From NCBI RefSeq assembly GCF_947305105.1, contig NZ_CAMZCS010000008.1:1-64000 (forward strand): 64,000 nucleotides of DNA, read 5' to 3'. The DNA is from an uncultured Fibrobacter sp. GTDB taxonomy: Bacteria > Fibrobacterota > Fibrobacteria > Fibrobacterales > Fibrobacteraceae. The position numbers were made by a program, and so were the translations under genes. Shown here in pieces: positions 33,089-41,962 of this stretch (position 1 is its first letter; each line of letters opens with the position of its first letter). Below the pieces are notes generated by a model. The model made no database searches. It saw nothing but the letters and a program-made list of their open reading frames with translations, and was not told where the DNA came from.

Positions 33089-34809
33089 TGTTCACCTCCG
33101 TCGAGGCGGTACTTGATCAACTGCAGGTCGCCGAAACTGGCAACCGTATCGCGCAACACCTTCTGATGATAGTGGACCTGATAATACCGGTCAAATTTCC
33201 GCAACGTATCCGATTCCACGATGTACACGTTGTCCTTGATCAAGTCACGGATAGGATTGCTTACGCCGCGTTCAGCCATTTCCTTTTTCATTCCAGGTAA
33301 ATTGATATTCCAATAACCAACCGGAATGATGTTTCCCCAACTTCTCGGGGCGACCGCCCTGTATGCGGGGGTTCTGCACGTAGCCAAATATTTATAGTCA
33401 TTAAAATACAGCATAAACACGTCGTTTGAGTGCGACTCAATATGGCCAACAAGTTTACTCCAATCATTTGACATTTGGGGAGTTCCGAAAAGCAACCGAT
33501 TGTTATTGACATTCCGTTCAGACGAAAAAGCCATAACAAGAGCCCCCAAAGCAAGCACGCCAATCAGGTAGGGCAACTTATTCAATCGTTCGCCAACGGC
33601 AAAATCCCTAGGCTTCATCATGGGTATGGCCGAAACAATCGCATACAGCCATATCCCCGATTCCACATGCGAGACAACGCGATTGACATACAGAAGATAA
33701 CCCAGGCACAGGCATATAAGCGCAAGCGAGCCCCATGCATACCAGTTCGCCCGCTTAGGGGCAAAGAAAAAGAAAACAAAGCACAATACTATCCAGCACC
33801 ACGCATTCGTCTTGAAGAATGAGTTTGCCAACACAAGGAACAACGCAGCCGGCATCCTGGCGCGATTCACCTCATAACGGTTGCGATTTACCACGTTTAC
33901 GAACGGCCTAAGGCTATCAAGCGAGAGCACTTCCGTATCGTAGAAAATCCAGCTCCGCAAGTACCTGAAGTCGCGACTCTGCATCTGCCGTTCATCAAGT
34001 TCGTCGACAACTGCCTCCACATCGTAATTTGCGCCATCGCCAAAAGTCGACCGGCTCCATTGATAATCTCGGTAGTAGGTATATTCGTTGTTCTCGAACA
34101 ATCTATTGTTGAACACCTGAAGCCCCTGGTAAGCCGCCACGCACAGGAGTAGCACAACCACAGTCGTCTTCAAAATCTTACGAGTTTCAAGGACGCTCAG
34201 CGCAAGCGTAACCGCCAAGAACGGCATTCCCAGGAGGAACCCCTCCTTGCGGAAAACGATGCCCACGACAAAGAACACCCCGCCAAGGACAATCCACAGC
34301 TTCCGCCGTCCGCCGTTGCCAAAATAGAACAGAAGAATCGCCGCAGCAGTCGATGCGGTCGCACACTGGGTAAAGGCCACCTGCAGGTAGAAATCCGGCG
34401 CAAGGCAAGCGAGCAGGAACACGGAAAGGGCAATGCCCAGCTTGCCGCCCACCTGCCGCAGCATGAAGTAGCCAAACACCGTAAACGCAGCAAACGCGGC
34501 AAGCAGCTCAAAAATAAAGTACCAGCCTATCTTCGGGAAAACCGCGTAGAAAGGCTTCAAGAAATAGGCATAGGCCCCGTTCACGAACAGCGTATGCGGG
34601 TCAAATTCGCCCCCGTAAGCCCCCGTAATCATCGCCGACATGAAGTAATCGTCCAGGGAGCCCCTATGGAGCCCGCAAACCGCAAGGCAAACCAGAAGGA
34701 AGGCCAGGTTCAAAACAACAACTTGAGCAAAATGACTATGTAGAATTTTAGCAGCAGTCATTGACAGCATTCCTATTACAAATGATCGGCTCACCTCTTT
34801 TTCATACAA
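33085..34809 (-). CDS. Polytopic membrane protein, possibly GT39/GT-C-like
   Basis: 574 residues. About eleven hydrophobic segments in the first 420, then a soluble tail of ~140 residues with HIESHSNDVFMLYFNDYKYLATCRTPAYRAV and a final KYRLDGGEQ. RGSLDDYFMSAMITGAYGGEFDPHTLFVNGAYAYFLKP is a first periplasmic loop with acidic residues, as in GT-C enzymes that use polyprenyl-linked sugars. No family is assigned firmly. ATG at 34809 overlaps the acyltransferase stop by 19 bp; a second ATG at 34770 is possible. Confidence 0.75.
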   Translation of the reverse strand: MYEKEVSRSFVIGMLSMTAAKILHSHFAQVVVLNLAFLLVCLAVCGLHRGSLDDYFMSAMITGAYGGEFDPHTLFVNGAYAYFLKPFYAVFPKIGWYFIFELLAAFAAFTVFGYFMLRQVGGKLGIALSVFLLACLAPDFYLQVAFTQCATASTAAAILLFYFGNGGRRKLWIVLGGVFFVVGIVFRKEGFLLGMPFLAVTLALSVLETRKILKTTVVVLLLCVAAYQGLQVFNNRLFENNEYTYYRDYQWSRSTFGDGANYDVEAVVDELDERQMQSRDFRYLRSWIFYDTEVLSLDSLRPFVNVVNRNRYEVNRARMPAALFLVLANSFFKTNAWCWIVLCFVFFFFAPKRANWYAWGSLALICLCLGYLLYVNRVVSHVESGIWLYAIVSAIPMMKPRDFAVGERLNKLPYLIGVLALGALVMAFSSERNVNNNRLLFGTPQMSNDWSKLVGHIESHSNDVFMLYFNDYKYLATCRTPAYRAVAPRSWGNIIPVGYWNINLPGMKKEMAERGVSNPIRDLIKDNVYIVESDTLRKFDRYYQVHYHQKVLRDTVASFGDLQLIKYRLDGGEQ

Positions 34810-35835
34810 AAAACCTTTTCATAAACAAAGCTGTTTTTTGTCAACAAATATGCGACCAAAACAGGAATAACCAATCTCAAAAAAGTCACTAAAACGTTTC
34901 CCACAACAGGAATCAAATCAGAATAGAAAGAAGACCACCTGTTCAACATACAATGATCCACCGCATGGACACAAAGCACAACAATACTATTGCGGCCAAT
35001 AAATAAGATTATTTTCCAAAACCAATTGTCTTCGCTATAAATATTTTTTACGAGAATGAAAAGAATACAAAAGACTCCCCAAGCCCCTAAAATGTCCAAT
35101 ATATAAAAGCCTTCATAGCGACACTTATGTAATGCTAAACTAGAGAACGTCATACAATATAGCCAACATAAACAGCAAAAGGGAAATAAAACTTTCATTT
35201 TATCAGCATCCAACAGGTTGTACTTTTTCGATAAACAACCCATATAAAAGAAACCCAAGCAACCAAAAGCCTGCACAAAAGACAACGGTACATGGCCATA
35301 TACTTCAAAAAAACACTTTGCAACAATTGCTAACACAAATATTATCGCTCCGCAAACGAAATCATTCTTGATAAAACGGAATAAAACGCACGCCAGCAGA
35401 CGAGTCCAAAAAAGGCCTAGCAGGAACCAAAGAGGGCCTATAAACAATCTTTCTGGAATATCAAACAACTGTCCATAAGTCGCACCTCCCCACAAGGACG
35501 AAAACAGAGCGGTCCTTGTCATTGAATCATAAGCAAGTCCATCAAAAAAAACAAAAGCCAACATCACCATCACTAAACAGGTAAACAAATATGGCACAAT
35601 TAGTCTTTGAAAATCCATAGACAGTTCCTGCTTGATTTTTCTGAATTTGTAGAAATACCCAGAAACAAAAAGGAACAATGGCATATGAAAGGTATATGCG
35701 AAGTGACTTATTTCGGCCGTTTTACAATGAACCCAAATCATAAGAACAATGCCCAATCCCTTCAGAACATCAAAGGAATCATCTCTTTTTAAAGGTTTGC
35801 ACGCTCTCCTCAGCTTTCATTTGATTTAAGGACAT
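34791..35835 (-). pseudogene. Acyltransferase 3 family gene interrupted by a one-base frameshift
   Basis: The 321-residue frame starting at TTG 35756 begins abruptly inside the first transmembrane helix (GIVLMIWVHCKTAEISHF). The expected N-terminus is present upstream in another frame: AGAGGTGA, 5 nt, ATG at 35835, then MSLNQMKAEESVQTFKK and a stop. Removing one A from the A5 run at 35787-35791 gives ...VQTFKRDDSFDVLKGLGIVLM, a normal acyltransferase-3 start. So the gene is frameshifted by a single A: a real mutation, a phase-variable tract or a base-call error. The rest has ~9-10 membrane helices, typical of OafA-type O-acetylation of surface glycans. First gene of the unit running down to 32312. 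Confidence 0.8.
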
Positions 35836-35940
35836 TGGCGTCACCTCTTTTTTTCAACAATTCCATATAAATATACATTTGAAAACGCCTGCCATCTTGT
35901 AAATCAACATATTTTCAATATTCTTTTATATATTTAGCTT

Positions 35941-37632
35941 ATGATTTGGCCGAATCGAAGGTTATTCCATCAAAGCATACTCGCTTTAGCAGAGACTCTC
36001 TCTATAGCCCTTTTCCTCTCCGATTTCGCAAATGGTTCTTGGTCATTACATGTTTGGAACATCGCAATAGCTGGAGGACTCGTTTTACTAAGCGGGGGAA
36101 AAACATCCTTTCAGGCAAAATTCCATATAAAAACCTTTTTGGCGCTCTGGCTTCTGTCCATTTTCCATCAAAGTGTCATATGGGGAATAAAAACCTTTCC
36201 GCTAGACGACTCCCAACTAGTCATATTAATCCTCCGAATGCCCTTAGATGGTTTTACATTGATATTTGCAAAAAGTTTCATACTGAAGGTTCTACTTTCC
36301 TGTTTTATAACATCATTTTTCATTTCCATACTTATTGAGCCTTGGATAAACACTAAAAAAAAGAAAGTAATATTTTTCGGCGCACTCTTTTTTATTTTCA
36401 CAGTAATCAATGTCTTAACTATATGCATCAACATTCCTGTTCATCTATATAAAGAACATCTTCGCAAAGACGACATTATTTTGCAGGAATCAAAATTTTT
36501 TCAAGAAAAATATACAAATATTGACACAGTCACCATTTCAAAGGATTTTGGGACTACAAAAAACTTAATCCTAATCTTAATGGAATCTATTGAAAATTCC
36601 TTCGTTGATTCTGCTTCAGGAGGAATCCAGCAAACAAATCTTATACCAGAGCTTATGCCCTCAGACTCCAACGAATACCACTTTTCCAACAGCGAATTAA
36701 TCGGAGGGGGATTCAATTCTGAAGGAGCAAATGCAACAATTTCTGCAACCATAGCAAAAACAACTGGGTGTCCGCTACTGTTGCGAAAGAACCTCAGCGA
36801 CACCCTATTAGAGAAAGTTACCAGTGATTACGACATTCTTCAAAAATACGGTTATCAAAATATATTTATACAAGGAACGGATGCTGTTTTTTCTGGAACA
36901 AAAAATTTTCTTCTTTCACATGGGATAAACACTCTATATGACATGCATTCATTAGAAAAAATGCAAGATATGGACAACAGATTCCGAAAATTTCGATCAT
37001 TTGATGCCGGAATTACAGACAGAACTATACTAGACATTTCAAAACACATTCTAGACACGCTCTCTAAAAAAAAGCATTTCACACTAACAATTGCTACAAT
37101 AGAGACTCACTATCCCTATGGCTTCTATAACAAAGCCTGCGAAGATAAACCTCAGAACATTACAGAACAAGCCTCATTGGAAGCAACAATTAAATGTGCA
37201 TCAAAAGACATGCGTAATTTCATTAACTGGGTAAAGCAACAACCTTTTTATTTAAATACCGAGATTATTATTTTAGGAGATCATCTTTTTATGGGTGATT
37301 ATCTCGTCAATAAAAACACAAAGGATCGAAGATGGTACAACCTTTTCATCAATCCCATCATCAAGCCAGAAACAACAAAGCGAGAATTTACTTCTTTTGA
37401 CATTGCCCCAACAATTTTAGAAAGTCTCGGTTTTACGATAGACAATCACAAAATGGGTTTTGGCACAAGTTTATTTTCCAGTGAAAGTACACTTGTTGAA
37501 AAAATAGGCATAGACTCACTAAACAAAGAACTTATAGATTTTAAAAATTCAATAGAATACAACAACATTTCTTATCCAGCGAGCATAAATCATATTCGCG
37601 ACGTTCTTCATCCGTCAAAAACAGTAAAATAG
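35941..37632 (+). CDS. LTA-synthase/OpgB-like sulfatase-fold membrane protein
   Basis: 563 residues: about five N-terminal membrane helices (to ~165), then an extracytoplasmic alkaline-phosphatase-fold domain: NLILILMESIENSF (start of the domain), GCPLLL, FIQGTDAVFSGTKNFLLSHG, TIATIETHYPYGFY and IIILGDHLFMGDY. These match phosphoglycerol transferases such as LtaS and OpgB, with a metal-binding GDH. The usual catalytic Thr lies in the TIAKTTGCP segment. It probably transfers a phosphoglycerol-type group to an envelope glycan. TATATT ends 6 nt before the ATG. Paralogous to the convergent gene 37696-39207. Confidence 0.87.
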   Translation: MIWPNRRLFHQSILALAETLSIALFLSDFANGSWSLHVWNIAIAGGLVLLSGGKTSFQAKFHIKTFLALWLLSIFHQSVIWGIKTFPLDDSQLVILILRMPLDGFTLIFAKSFILKVLLSCFITSFFISILIEPWINTKKKKVIFFGALFFIFTVINVLTICINIPVHLYKEHLRKDDIILQESKFFQEKYTNIDTVTISKDFGTTKNLILILMESIENSFVDSASGGIQQTNLIPELMPSDSNEYHFSNSELIGGGFNSEGANATISATIAKTTGCPLLLRKNLSDTLLEKVTSDYDILQKYGYQNIFIQGTDAVFSGTKNFLLSHGINTLYDMHSLEKMQDMDNRFRKFRSFDAGITDRTILDISKHILDTLSKKKHFTLTIATIETHYPYGFYNKACEDKPQNITEQASLEATIKCASKDMRNFINWVKQQPFYLNTEIIILGDHLFMGDYLVNKNTKDRRWYNLFINPIIKPETTKREFTSFDIAPTILESLGFTIDNHKMGFGTSLFSSESTLVEKIGIDSLNKELIDFKNSIEYNNISYPASINHIRDVLHPSKTVK

Positions 37633-37695
37633 TCTCATCCAAGCACCCGGTGACAAAAAACATCTTAAGATACAAGATTGATTTTGTCTACTTTT

Positions 37696-39207
37696 TCAGC
37701 GATGAAAAAAAAGAAAATAATCGTATTCCACACTACGTGTATCCAAAGCTTTGTCTATAGAATCTTTACCATACTTTTCCAAAAGAGTTGGCGCAGAAGA
37801 ATACAGCGAGCGTCCAAGCCCAAGCGCTCCATTAGGTATTTCCGCCCCCATGGCATCCAAAACCGTTGGGAACATATCAAGCGAAGTGAAACGTCTTTGG
37901 TAATTTTCAGCCATTCTTACCGAATTGATAAAAAAATCAAGCCAATAATGCGTAATATTTTCATTTCTAAAGCCAACAAGTTCTGGCGCAGCCATTGTCG
38001 CATGATCTCCCATAACAGCAATCACGGTGTTGTCAAACCAATCCTGTAATTTTGCCCACTTAATAAAGTTATCCAATTGGTGTGAAGAACATCTCGTTAT
38101 AGCCGGCAACTGTTCTGATTCTGGAAGATTCTCGGGTATTCCACATGTTGAATCAACAATGCCAAATGGTGTATGCGTATTGACAGTAAAAAACCAAATT
38201 GCCCAAGGTTTTTCTTGCTTTGTCATTCTATTGATATGTTCCTTGACCAACTCATAATGCACCGAATCTTTGACGCCCCACTTAGATATAGCGCTCTCTT
38301 TTATCCTTGATTTATCCTTCAAATACTCCATAAAACCGAATGCCTGAGGAGAGGAATGAGATTTCAAAAATACATCCATCCCCGAAAATTTTATGTTAGC
38401 ACCCTTAGATACAACAACATTATAACCATTACTAATAAGAATGTCCGTCAAACACGCTGTTCCCGGAAGAAACTCTTCTAACGGTTTACCGCTACTTATA
38501 AAAGATGGAGGGAACATCAACGGAATACCACATGTTTTTGCAACCGCATCAGCCATCGTCCACCCCATCCCTGCAACTTGAGTTCCTCCCGGAATAAAAC
38601 TTTGTTCTTTTTTTATATACTCAGTAATTTCTGGAATAAAATTTTCAGAAAGATTGCCCCCATTAGCGGAGTCTTGGAAATTATATTCCATTGACTCAAG
38701 AAAAACCAAAATTAGATTTTTTTTCTCTTTAAAAGCTATATGCACAGAATCAGGATTCACATATTCCTTTATATAAAAATCAGAATGTCCTGGCGGAACA
38801 AGAGAGTCTTTCCATTTGACATAATAATCTATAACAGGAATATCCGAGCAAACGACCTTTGCAAGTACGATAACGGACACAACATTCAAAACGACCAGCA
38901 CTTTTCTAAAAGATAGTTGAGAACAAATTTTAAGAAAGTTCTTCTTGCGGCAGTATGCAAAAAAAAATGACAAAACGATGGCTAGTAGCACAATAAAAAG
39001 ACTCAATACCAAAGAGTCCTTTAAAGCATCCAACACCAAGGATATAGCAAAGTCTCTAGATCCATCAACATTTTGAGTCAATGTAAACATCACCGCATCT
39101 GTATTTTCTAGCGGGAATGTCGCTGTCAAAACAGGAATAATCTTTATGCAAAAGATTATCACAACAAGAAACAACATATAAAATGAACATATCATAAAAT
39201 TCACCAT
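37696..39207 (-). CDS. LTA-synthase/OpgB-like sulfatase-fold membrane protein, paralog
   Basis: 503 residues: three N-terminal membrane segments, then the same domain order as its convergent neighbour: NLILVFLESMEYNFQDSANGGNLSENFIPE, the GWTMADAVAKTCGIPLMFPP catalytic region, KGANIKFSGMDVFLKSH, WFFTVNTHTPFGI, and VIAVMGDHATMAAP (GDH metal site). The two proteins share many positions, pointing to a duplication followed by divergence and inversion. No obvious terminator separates the convergent stops (63 bp apart). Envelope phosphoglycerol or phosphoethanolamine-type transfer is inferred. Confidence 0.87.
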   Translation of the reverse strand: MVNFMICSFYMLFLVVIIFCIKIIPVLTATFPLENTDAVMFTLTQNVDGSRDFAISLVLDALKDSLVLSLFIVLLAIVLSFFFAYCRKKNFLKICSQLSFRKVLVVLNVVSVIVLAKVVCSDIPVIDYYVKWKDSLVPPGHSDFYIKEYVNPDSVHIAFKEKKNLILVFLESMEYNFQDSANGGNLSENFIPEITEYIKKEQSFIPGGTQVAGMGWTMADAVAKTCGIPLMFPPSFISSGKPLEEFLPGTACLTDILISNGYNVVVSKGANIKFSGMDVFLKSHSSPQAFGFMEYLKDKSRIKESAISKWGVKDSVHYELVKEHINRMTKQEKPWAIWFFTVNTHTPFGIVDSTCGIPENLPESEQLPAITRCSSHQLDNFIKWAKLQDWFDNTVIAVMGDHATMAAPELVGFRNENITHYWLDFFINSVRMAENYQRRFTSLDMFPTVLDAMGAEIPNGALGLGRSLYSSAPTLLEKYGKDSIDKALDTRSVEYDYFLFFHR

Positions 39208-39278
39208 TAATCATCATCCTAACAATAATTATCTACACATCAAAAAATGGTCATAATCATAAAAAAGAACATAATAAA

Positions 39279-39308
39279 AAAAGAGGCGAGAAAAAACTCA
39301 CCTCTTTT
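39279..39308 (-). terminator. Terminator of the minus-strand pilin-like gene
   Basis: Stem AAAAGAGGCGAG / CTCACCTCTTTT with an A6 loop (one mismatch), followed on the minus strand by TTTTTTTATT, 20 bp after the stop. Confidence 0.8.
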
Positions 39309-39328
39309 GAAAAGAACATCACATGGAC

Positions 39329-39808
39329 TTACTTTATGAGCTTATCAAAAGCAGGAGTCAATGCACGACAAGCAGCAGTCATAGAAGTACCAGCCTGCGT
39401 ATGGACTTCACCAGCTTTAGTAGAGGTTTCGCCTTCTACAGTAGCAGTCAGTGCCCAAAGGCCAGTGGTAGCCGGGCAATCATCCAATTTGTGGAGAGCC
39501 TTTGCCTGCCAAGTTCCAGTAGTGCCGGAAACGCCACCAGTATATTCAAATTCATTGGAGGTGTACTTGCCACTATTGGACTTCGAACCCGGGGCGGTGT
39601 AACCAATCTGGCCCCAGTCACCAACCTTGTAGTTTTCAGAGCCATAGGCTTCCATAAGATTGATCCAGGTACCGGCGGCAGTCGGAACTTCCGAAGCCTT
39701 GGACTTGGCGATCATGCCGAACAGTTTCGGCACAGCGACGGCGGCCAAGATGCCCATGATAACGATCACGACCATCAATTCGATAAGGGTAAAACCTTGT
39801 TTCTTCAT
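39329..39808 (-). CDS. Type IV pilin / pseudopilin-like protein
   Basis: 159 residues from the ATG at 39808 preceded by AAGGAG. MKKQGFTLIELMVVIVIMG is a class III prepilin leader: cleavage after Gly5, N-methyl-Phe, Glu5 of the mature protein present. The globular part holds GTWINLMEAYGSENYKVGDWGQIGYTAPG, close to Fibrobacteres/myxobacterial major pilins, with a Cys pair (residues ~127 and ~150) that may bridge. The longer frame from 39889 was rejected. Divergent from a paralog at 40136. Function: pilus fibre or type II secretion pseudopilus. Confidence 0.92.
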   Translation of the reverse strand: MKKQGFTLIELMVVIVIMGILAAVAVPKLFGMIAKSKASEVPTAAGTWINLMEAYGSENYKVGDWGQIGYTAPGSKSNSGKYTSNEFEYTGGVSGTTGTWQAKALHKLDDCPATTGLWALTATVEGETSTKAGEVHTQAGTSMTAACRALTPAFDKLIK

Positions 39809-40135
39809 AGTGTACTCCTTGTTGTTTGTGACACACTTTTTTGAGCGGAATTGCTCGTCTACATCCATAAATATACCATCTTTTTTCACAAAAGCAACAC
39901 TTCTGTCAAATTTTTGTCATAGTTGTGTCACAGAACACACTCAAAATGGCAAAAATGGCACTTTCGTGAACAAAAACAGCTCCTCATGGCCTGTTCGATG
40001 TTCTATATATAGTAAAATTTTTTTAAAAAAATCTGTTTTTGGCTCATTTTTTTCGACTTTTTTTTATTCCATCTTGGAATATCGGCCCTTTATTGCTAGT
40101 TTTTTTTTACAGAGTCTCATTTTCCGGGATTGGTT
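39809..40135. promoter_or_regulatory. Divergent intergenic region between the two pilin-like genes
   Basis: 327 bp, strongly A+T-rich, without coding potential. It must hold both pilin promoters. The direct repeat ATGGCAAAAATGGCA (39953-39960 region) stands out. A T-rich tract (40016-40075) precedes the plus-strand gene. No clear operator was identified. Confidence 0.4.
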
Positions 40136-40663
40136 ATGAAATCTAACGCTACACAAGGCGGCTTCACGCTCATTGAGCTCATGGTCGTCATTCTTATAAT
40201 GGGCATTCTCTCTGCAGTGGCCATTCCCAAGCTTTTCGGACTAGTGGCAAAAGCGAGAGCAAGCGAACTCTATTCTGCAGCAGGCACTTACATCCATTTG
40301 CAGGACACATACAACACCCACAGCCAAGATAGCATCGGATCGTGGAAGGCCATCGGCTACATACATCCCCAAAGTACGAATTTCAGATATTTTGAGGGGC
40401 CCCAAGAAGGGGGACTATCTTCTGTTAAAGCATTCTCCGTGGAAGATGGAGAAACCGCCGCATGGAAAGCACAAAACATAGCCCAACTAAACAATTGCGC
40501 CGCAAACAGTTCTTGGCAAATTGACGTTACTAAATCGCCATCACAAGCATACAATATTTTGTACAAAATTGACATTGCTAATGGCCAAAGCGGCGATTGC
40601 GCTGCACTCACCAGCAGATTTGAAGCTCTCGACACCTACAACAAAATCACCGCCACTCCGTAG
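40136..40663 (+). CDS. Type IV pilin / pseudopilin-like protein, paralog
   Basis: 175 residues from the ATG at 40136 (a TTG two codons upstream is less likely). GGFTLIELMVVILIMGILSAVAIPKLFGLVAKARASELYSAAGTYIHLQDTY matches the divergent pilin almost residue for residue through the N-terminal helix, then diverges in the head domain. Class III leader with Gly-Phe cleavage site and Glu5. A Cys pair near the C-terminus (NNCAANS, SGDCAAL). The pair probably arose by inverted duplication. It ends at a strong plus-strand terminator. Confidence 0.9.
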   Translation: MKSNATQGGFTLIELMVVILIMGILSAVAIPKLFGLVAKARASELYSAAGTYIHLQDTYNTHSQDSIGSWKAIGYIHPQSTNFRYFEGPQEGGLSSVKAFSVEDGETAAWKAQNIAQLNNCAANSSWQIDVTKSPSQAYNILYKIDIANGQSGDCAALTSRFEALDTYNKITATP

Positions 40664-40695
40664 GCAGTTCACAACAGAGACATTGCAAAAACAAA

Positions 40696-40732
40696 CGGGC
40701 CGGGTCAAATGAACCGGTCCGCATTTTTTTTT
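40696..40732 (+). terminator. Pilin terminator, founder copy of a repeated hairpin
   Basis: CGGGCCGG / CCGGTCCG stem (one G-T pair), 10-nt loop, then nine T on the plus strand. The same hairpin recurs at 41495-41530, 41918-41944 and 42994-43017, where the last two copies have lost the T-run. Confidence 0.75.
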
Positions 40733-40758
40733 GAACATTCCCAAATTAACTATAGAAA

Positions 40759-41374
40759 TCAAGGTTGCTTTGCAGCCATTGCGGCAAGCCGCGCCTGCAC
40801 CTCGGCAATCTGCTCCGCAGGGAAGTTCATGTCTTTCATGACGCTGATAGCATCGGAATGCCCCTCAGTTTTGCCTTTCTTCATGAAGTGCTCGCCGAAG
40901 GTTTCGTAACCCTTGTTCGCAATAGCCTCGGGACTGTCCATCTTGATTACCTCACTCTTATAGGGCCACTTCCAGAAAAAATACGAAAGCGACTGTTTGA
41001 TGAAATCCCTCCCTTCGTCGGTATTCTGCATCTTGAGCAGGTGCGCCGACGCCTCGCGAAAGGAAACCGAGAACTTCTCGATATCAAAAATATACTTCAT
41101 CGCGGTAAGCGCGACAAGGGTCATTGGCGAAAAGTCCTTCAGTTCGGAGTCGTCGACAGCATGGCCCACGTCCAAGAACTCCACCTTAAACGGATAGCCG
41201 ATATCGCGATAATATTCGGGATATTCCATGAAGCGTCCCTTTGCAAGTGGATTCCAGCCCATTTCACCATTCAAAACGAAAGTAACGGTCGTGAATAAAA
41301 TCGCTTTCAGAATCCTTGACGGAATCTACGATGGTGTTGAATTCGTGGACAATATCGTTCACCTTTTCATCCAT
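40759..41374 (-). pseudogene. Frameshifted gene with an Rpn-type C-terminal tail
   Basis: An ATG at 41374, preceded by AGAGGA, opens MDEKVNDIVHEFNTIVDSVK... and stops after 36 residues at about 41265. In another frame the protein continues as NGEMGWNPLAKGRFMEYPEY and runs ~170 residues to 40759, with SPMTLVALTAMKYIFDIEKF, SYFFWKWPYKSEVI and the end KDMNFPAEQIAEVQARLAAM. That end is identical to the 41557-41820 fragment. One frameshift near 41275 splits it. The family of the body is not recognised; the tail is of the Rpn/YhgA-like type. Confidence 0.6.
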
Positions 41375-41390
41375 ATTTTTATTCCTCTTT

Positions 41391-41520
41391 CACGGGAACG
41401 CGCCCGCTGCGCAAACGGAATTTGCTTCCGCCTGTACTATAAGACGTTCTAAATGACGATTTTATCCTCAAAAAAATTTTCACAAAACAGCAAACGGGCC
41501 GGGTCAAATGAACCGGTCCG
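41391..41520. repeat. 130-bp repeat R1 (promoter plus hairpin), Rpn array
   Basis: First of three near-identical copies: CACGGGAACGCGCCCGCTGC at one end, CTATAAGACGTTCTAAATGA in the middle, and the CGGGCCGG hairpin at the other. It lies upstream of the 41374 start. This copy is followed by a T-run and the same 65 bp as the pilin terminator. Confidence 0.8.
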
Positions 41521-41556
41521 CATTTTTTTTGAACATTCCCAAATTAACTATAGAAA

Positions 41557-41821
41557 TCAAGGTTGCTTTGCAGCCATTGCGGCAAGCCGCGCCTGAACCT
41601 CGGCAATCTGCTCCGCGGGGAAGTTCATGTCTTTCATGACGCCTAGGACATTGGCTTCGCCTTCGGCGAGTCCTTCGGCACGAGAACGTTTCTTCTCGAC
41701 GTACATTTCATAGTTTCGGTCGCTCATGTTCTTCGCCTCGCTTATAAGGAAGTCCTCTGTAAAAATACTCAATTTCGCACATTCGTGCAAGTGGGCAAAC
41801 ATCGAGCCTTCCGGCACGGGA
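41557..41821 (-). pseudogene. C-terminal fragment of an Rpn family nuclease gene
   Basis: About 88 codons remain: PVPEGSMFAHLHECAKLSIF, TEDFLISEAKNMSDRNYEMY, VEKKRSRAEG, then the tail KDMNFPAEQIAEVQARLAAM. All but the tail matches the C-terminal third of the intact gene at 41963-42877. The upstream end fuses directly to repeat R2 at CACGGG, so the start and nuclease domain were deleted. Confidence 0.75.
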
Positions 41822-41944
41822 ATGCGCCCGCTGCGCAGTCGGAATTTGCTTCCGCCTGTACTATAAGACGTTCTAAATGACGATTTTATCCTCAAAAAAA
41901 TTTTCACAAAACAGCAAACGGGCCGGGTCAAATGAACCGGTCCG
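41815..41944. repeat. 130-bp repeat R2, Rpn array
   Basis: Second copy, about 96% identical to R1 by eye. It shares the six bases CACGGG with the truncated Rpn fragment, marking the deletion junction. The hairpin is kept; the T-run is absent. Confidence 0.8.
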
Positions 41945-41962
41945 TTGTCGCTATAGATACCA

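Noticed and set aside
39809-39889. Longer start for the minus-strand pilin at 39889
   Set aside because: Class III prepilin leaders are short; AAGGAG stands directly before the ATG at 39808.
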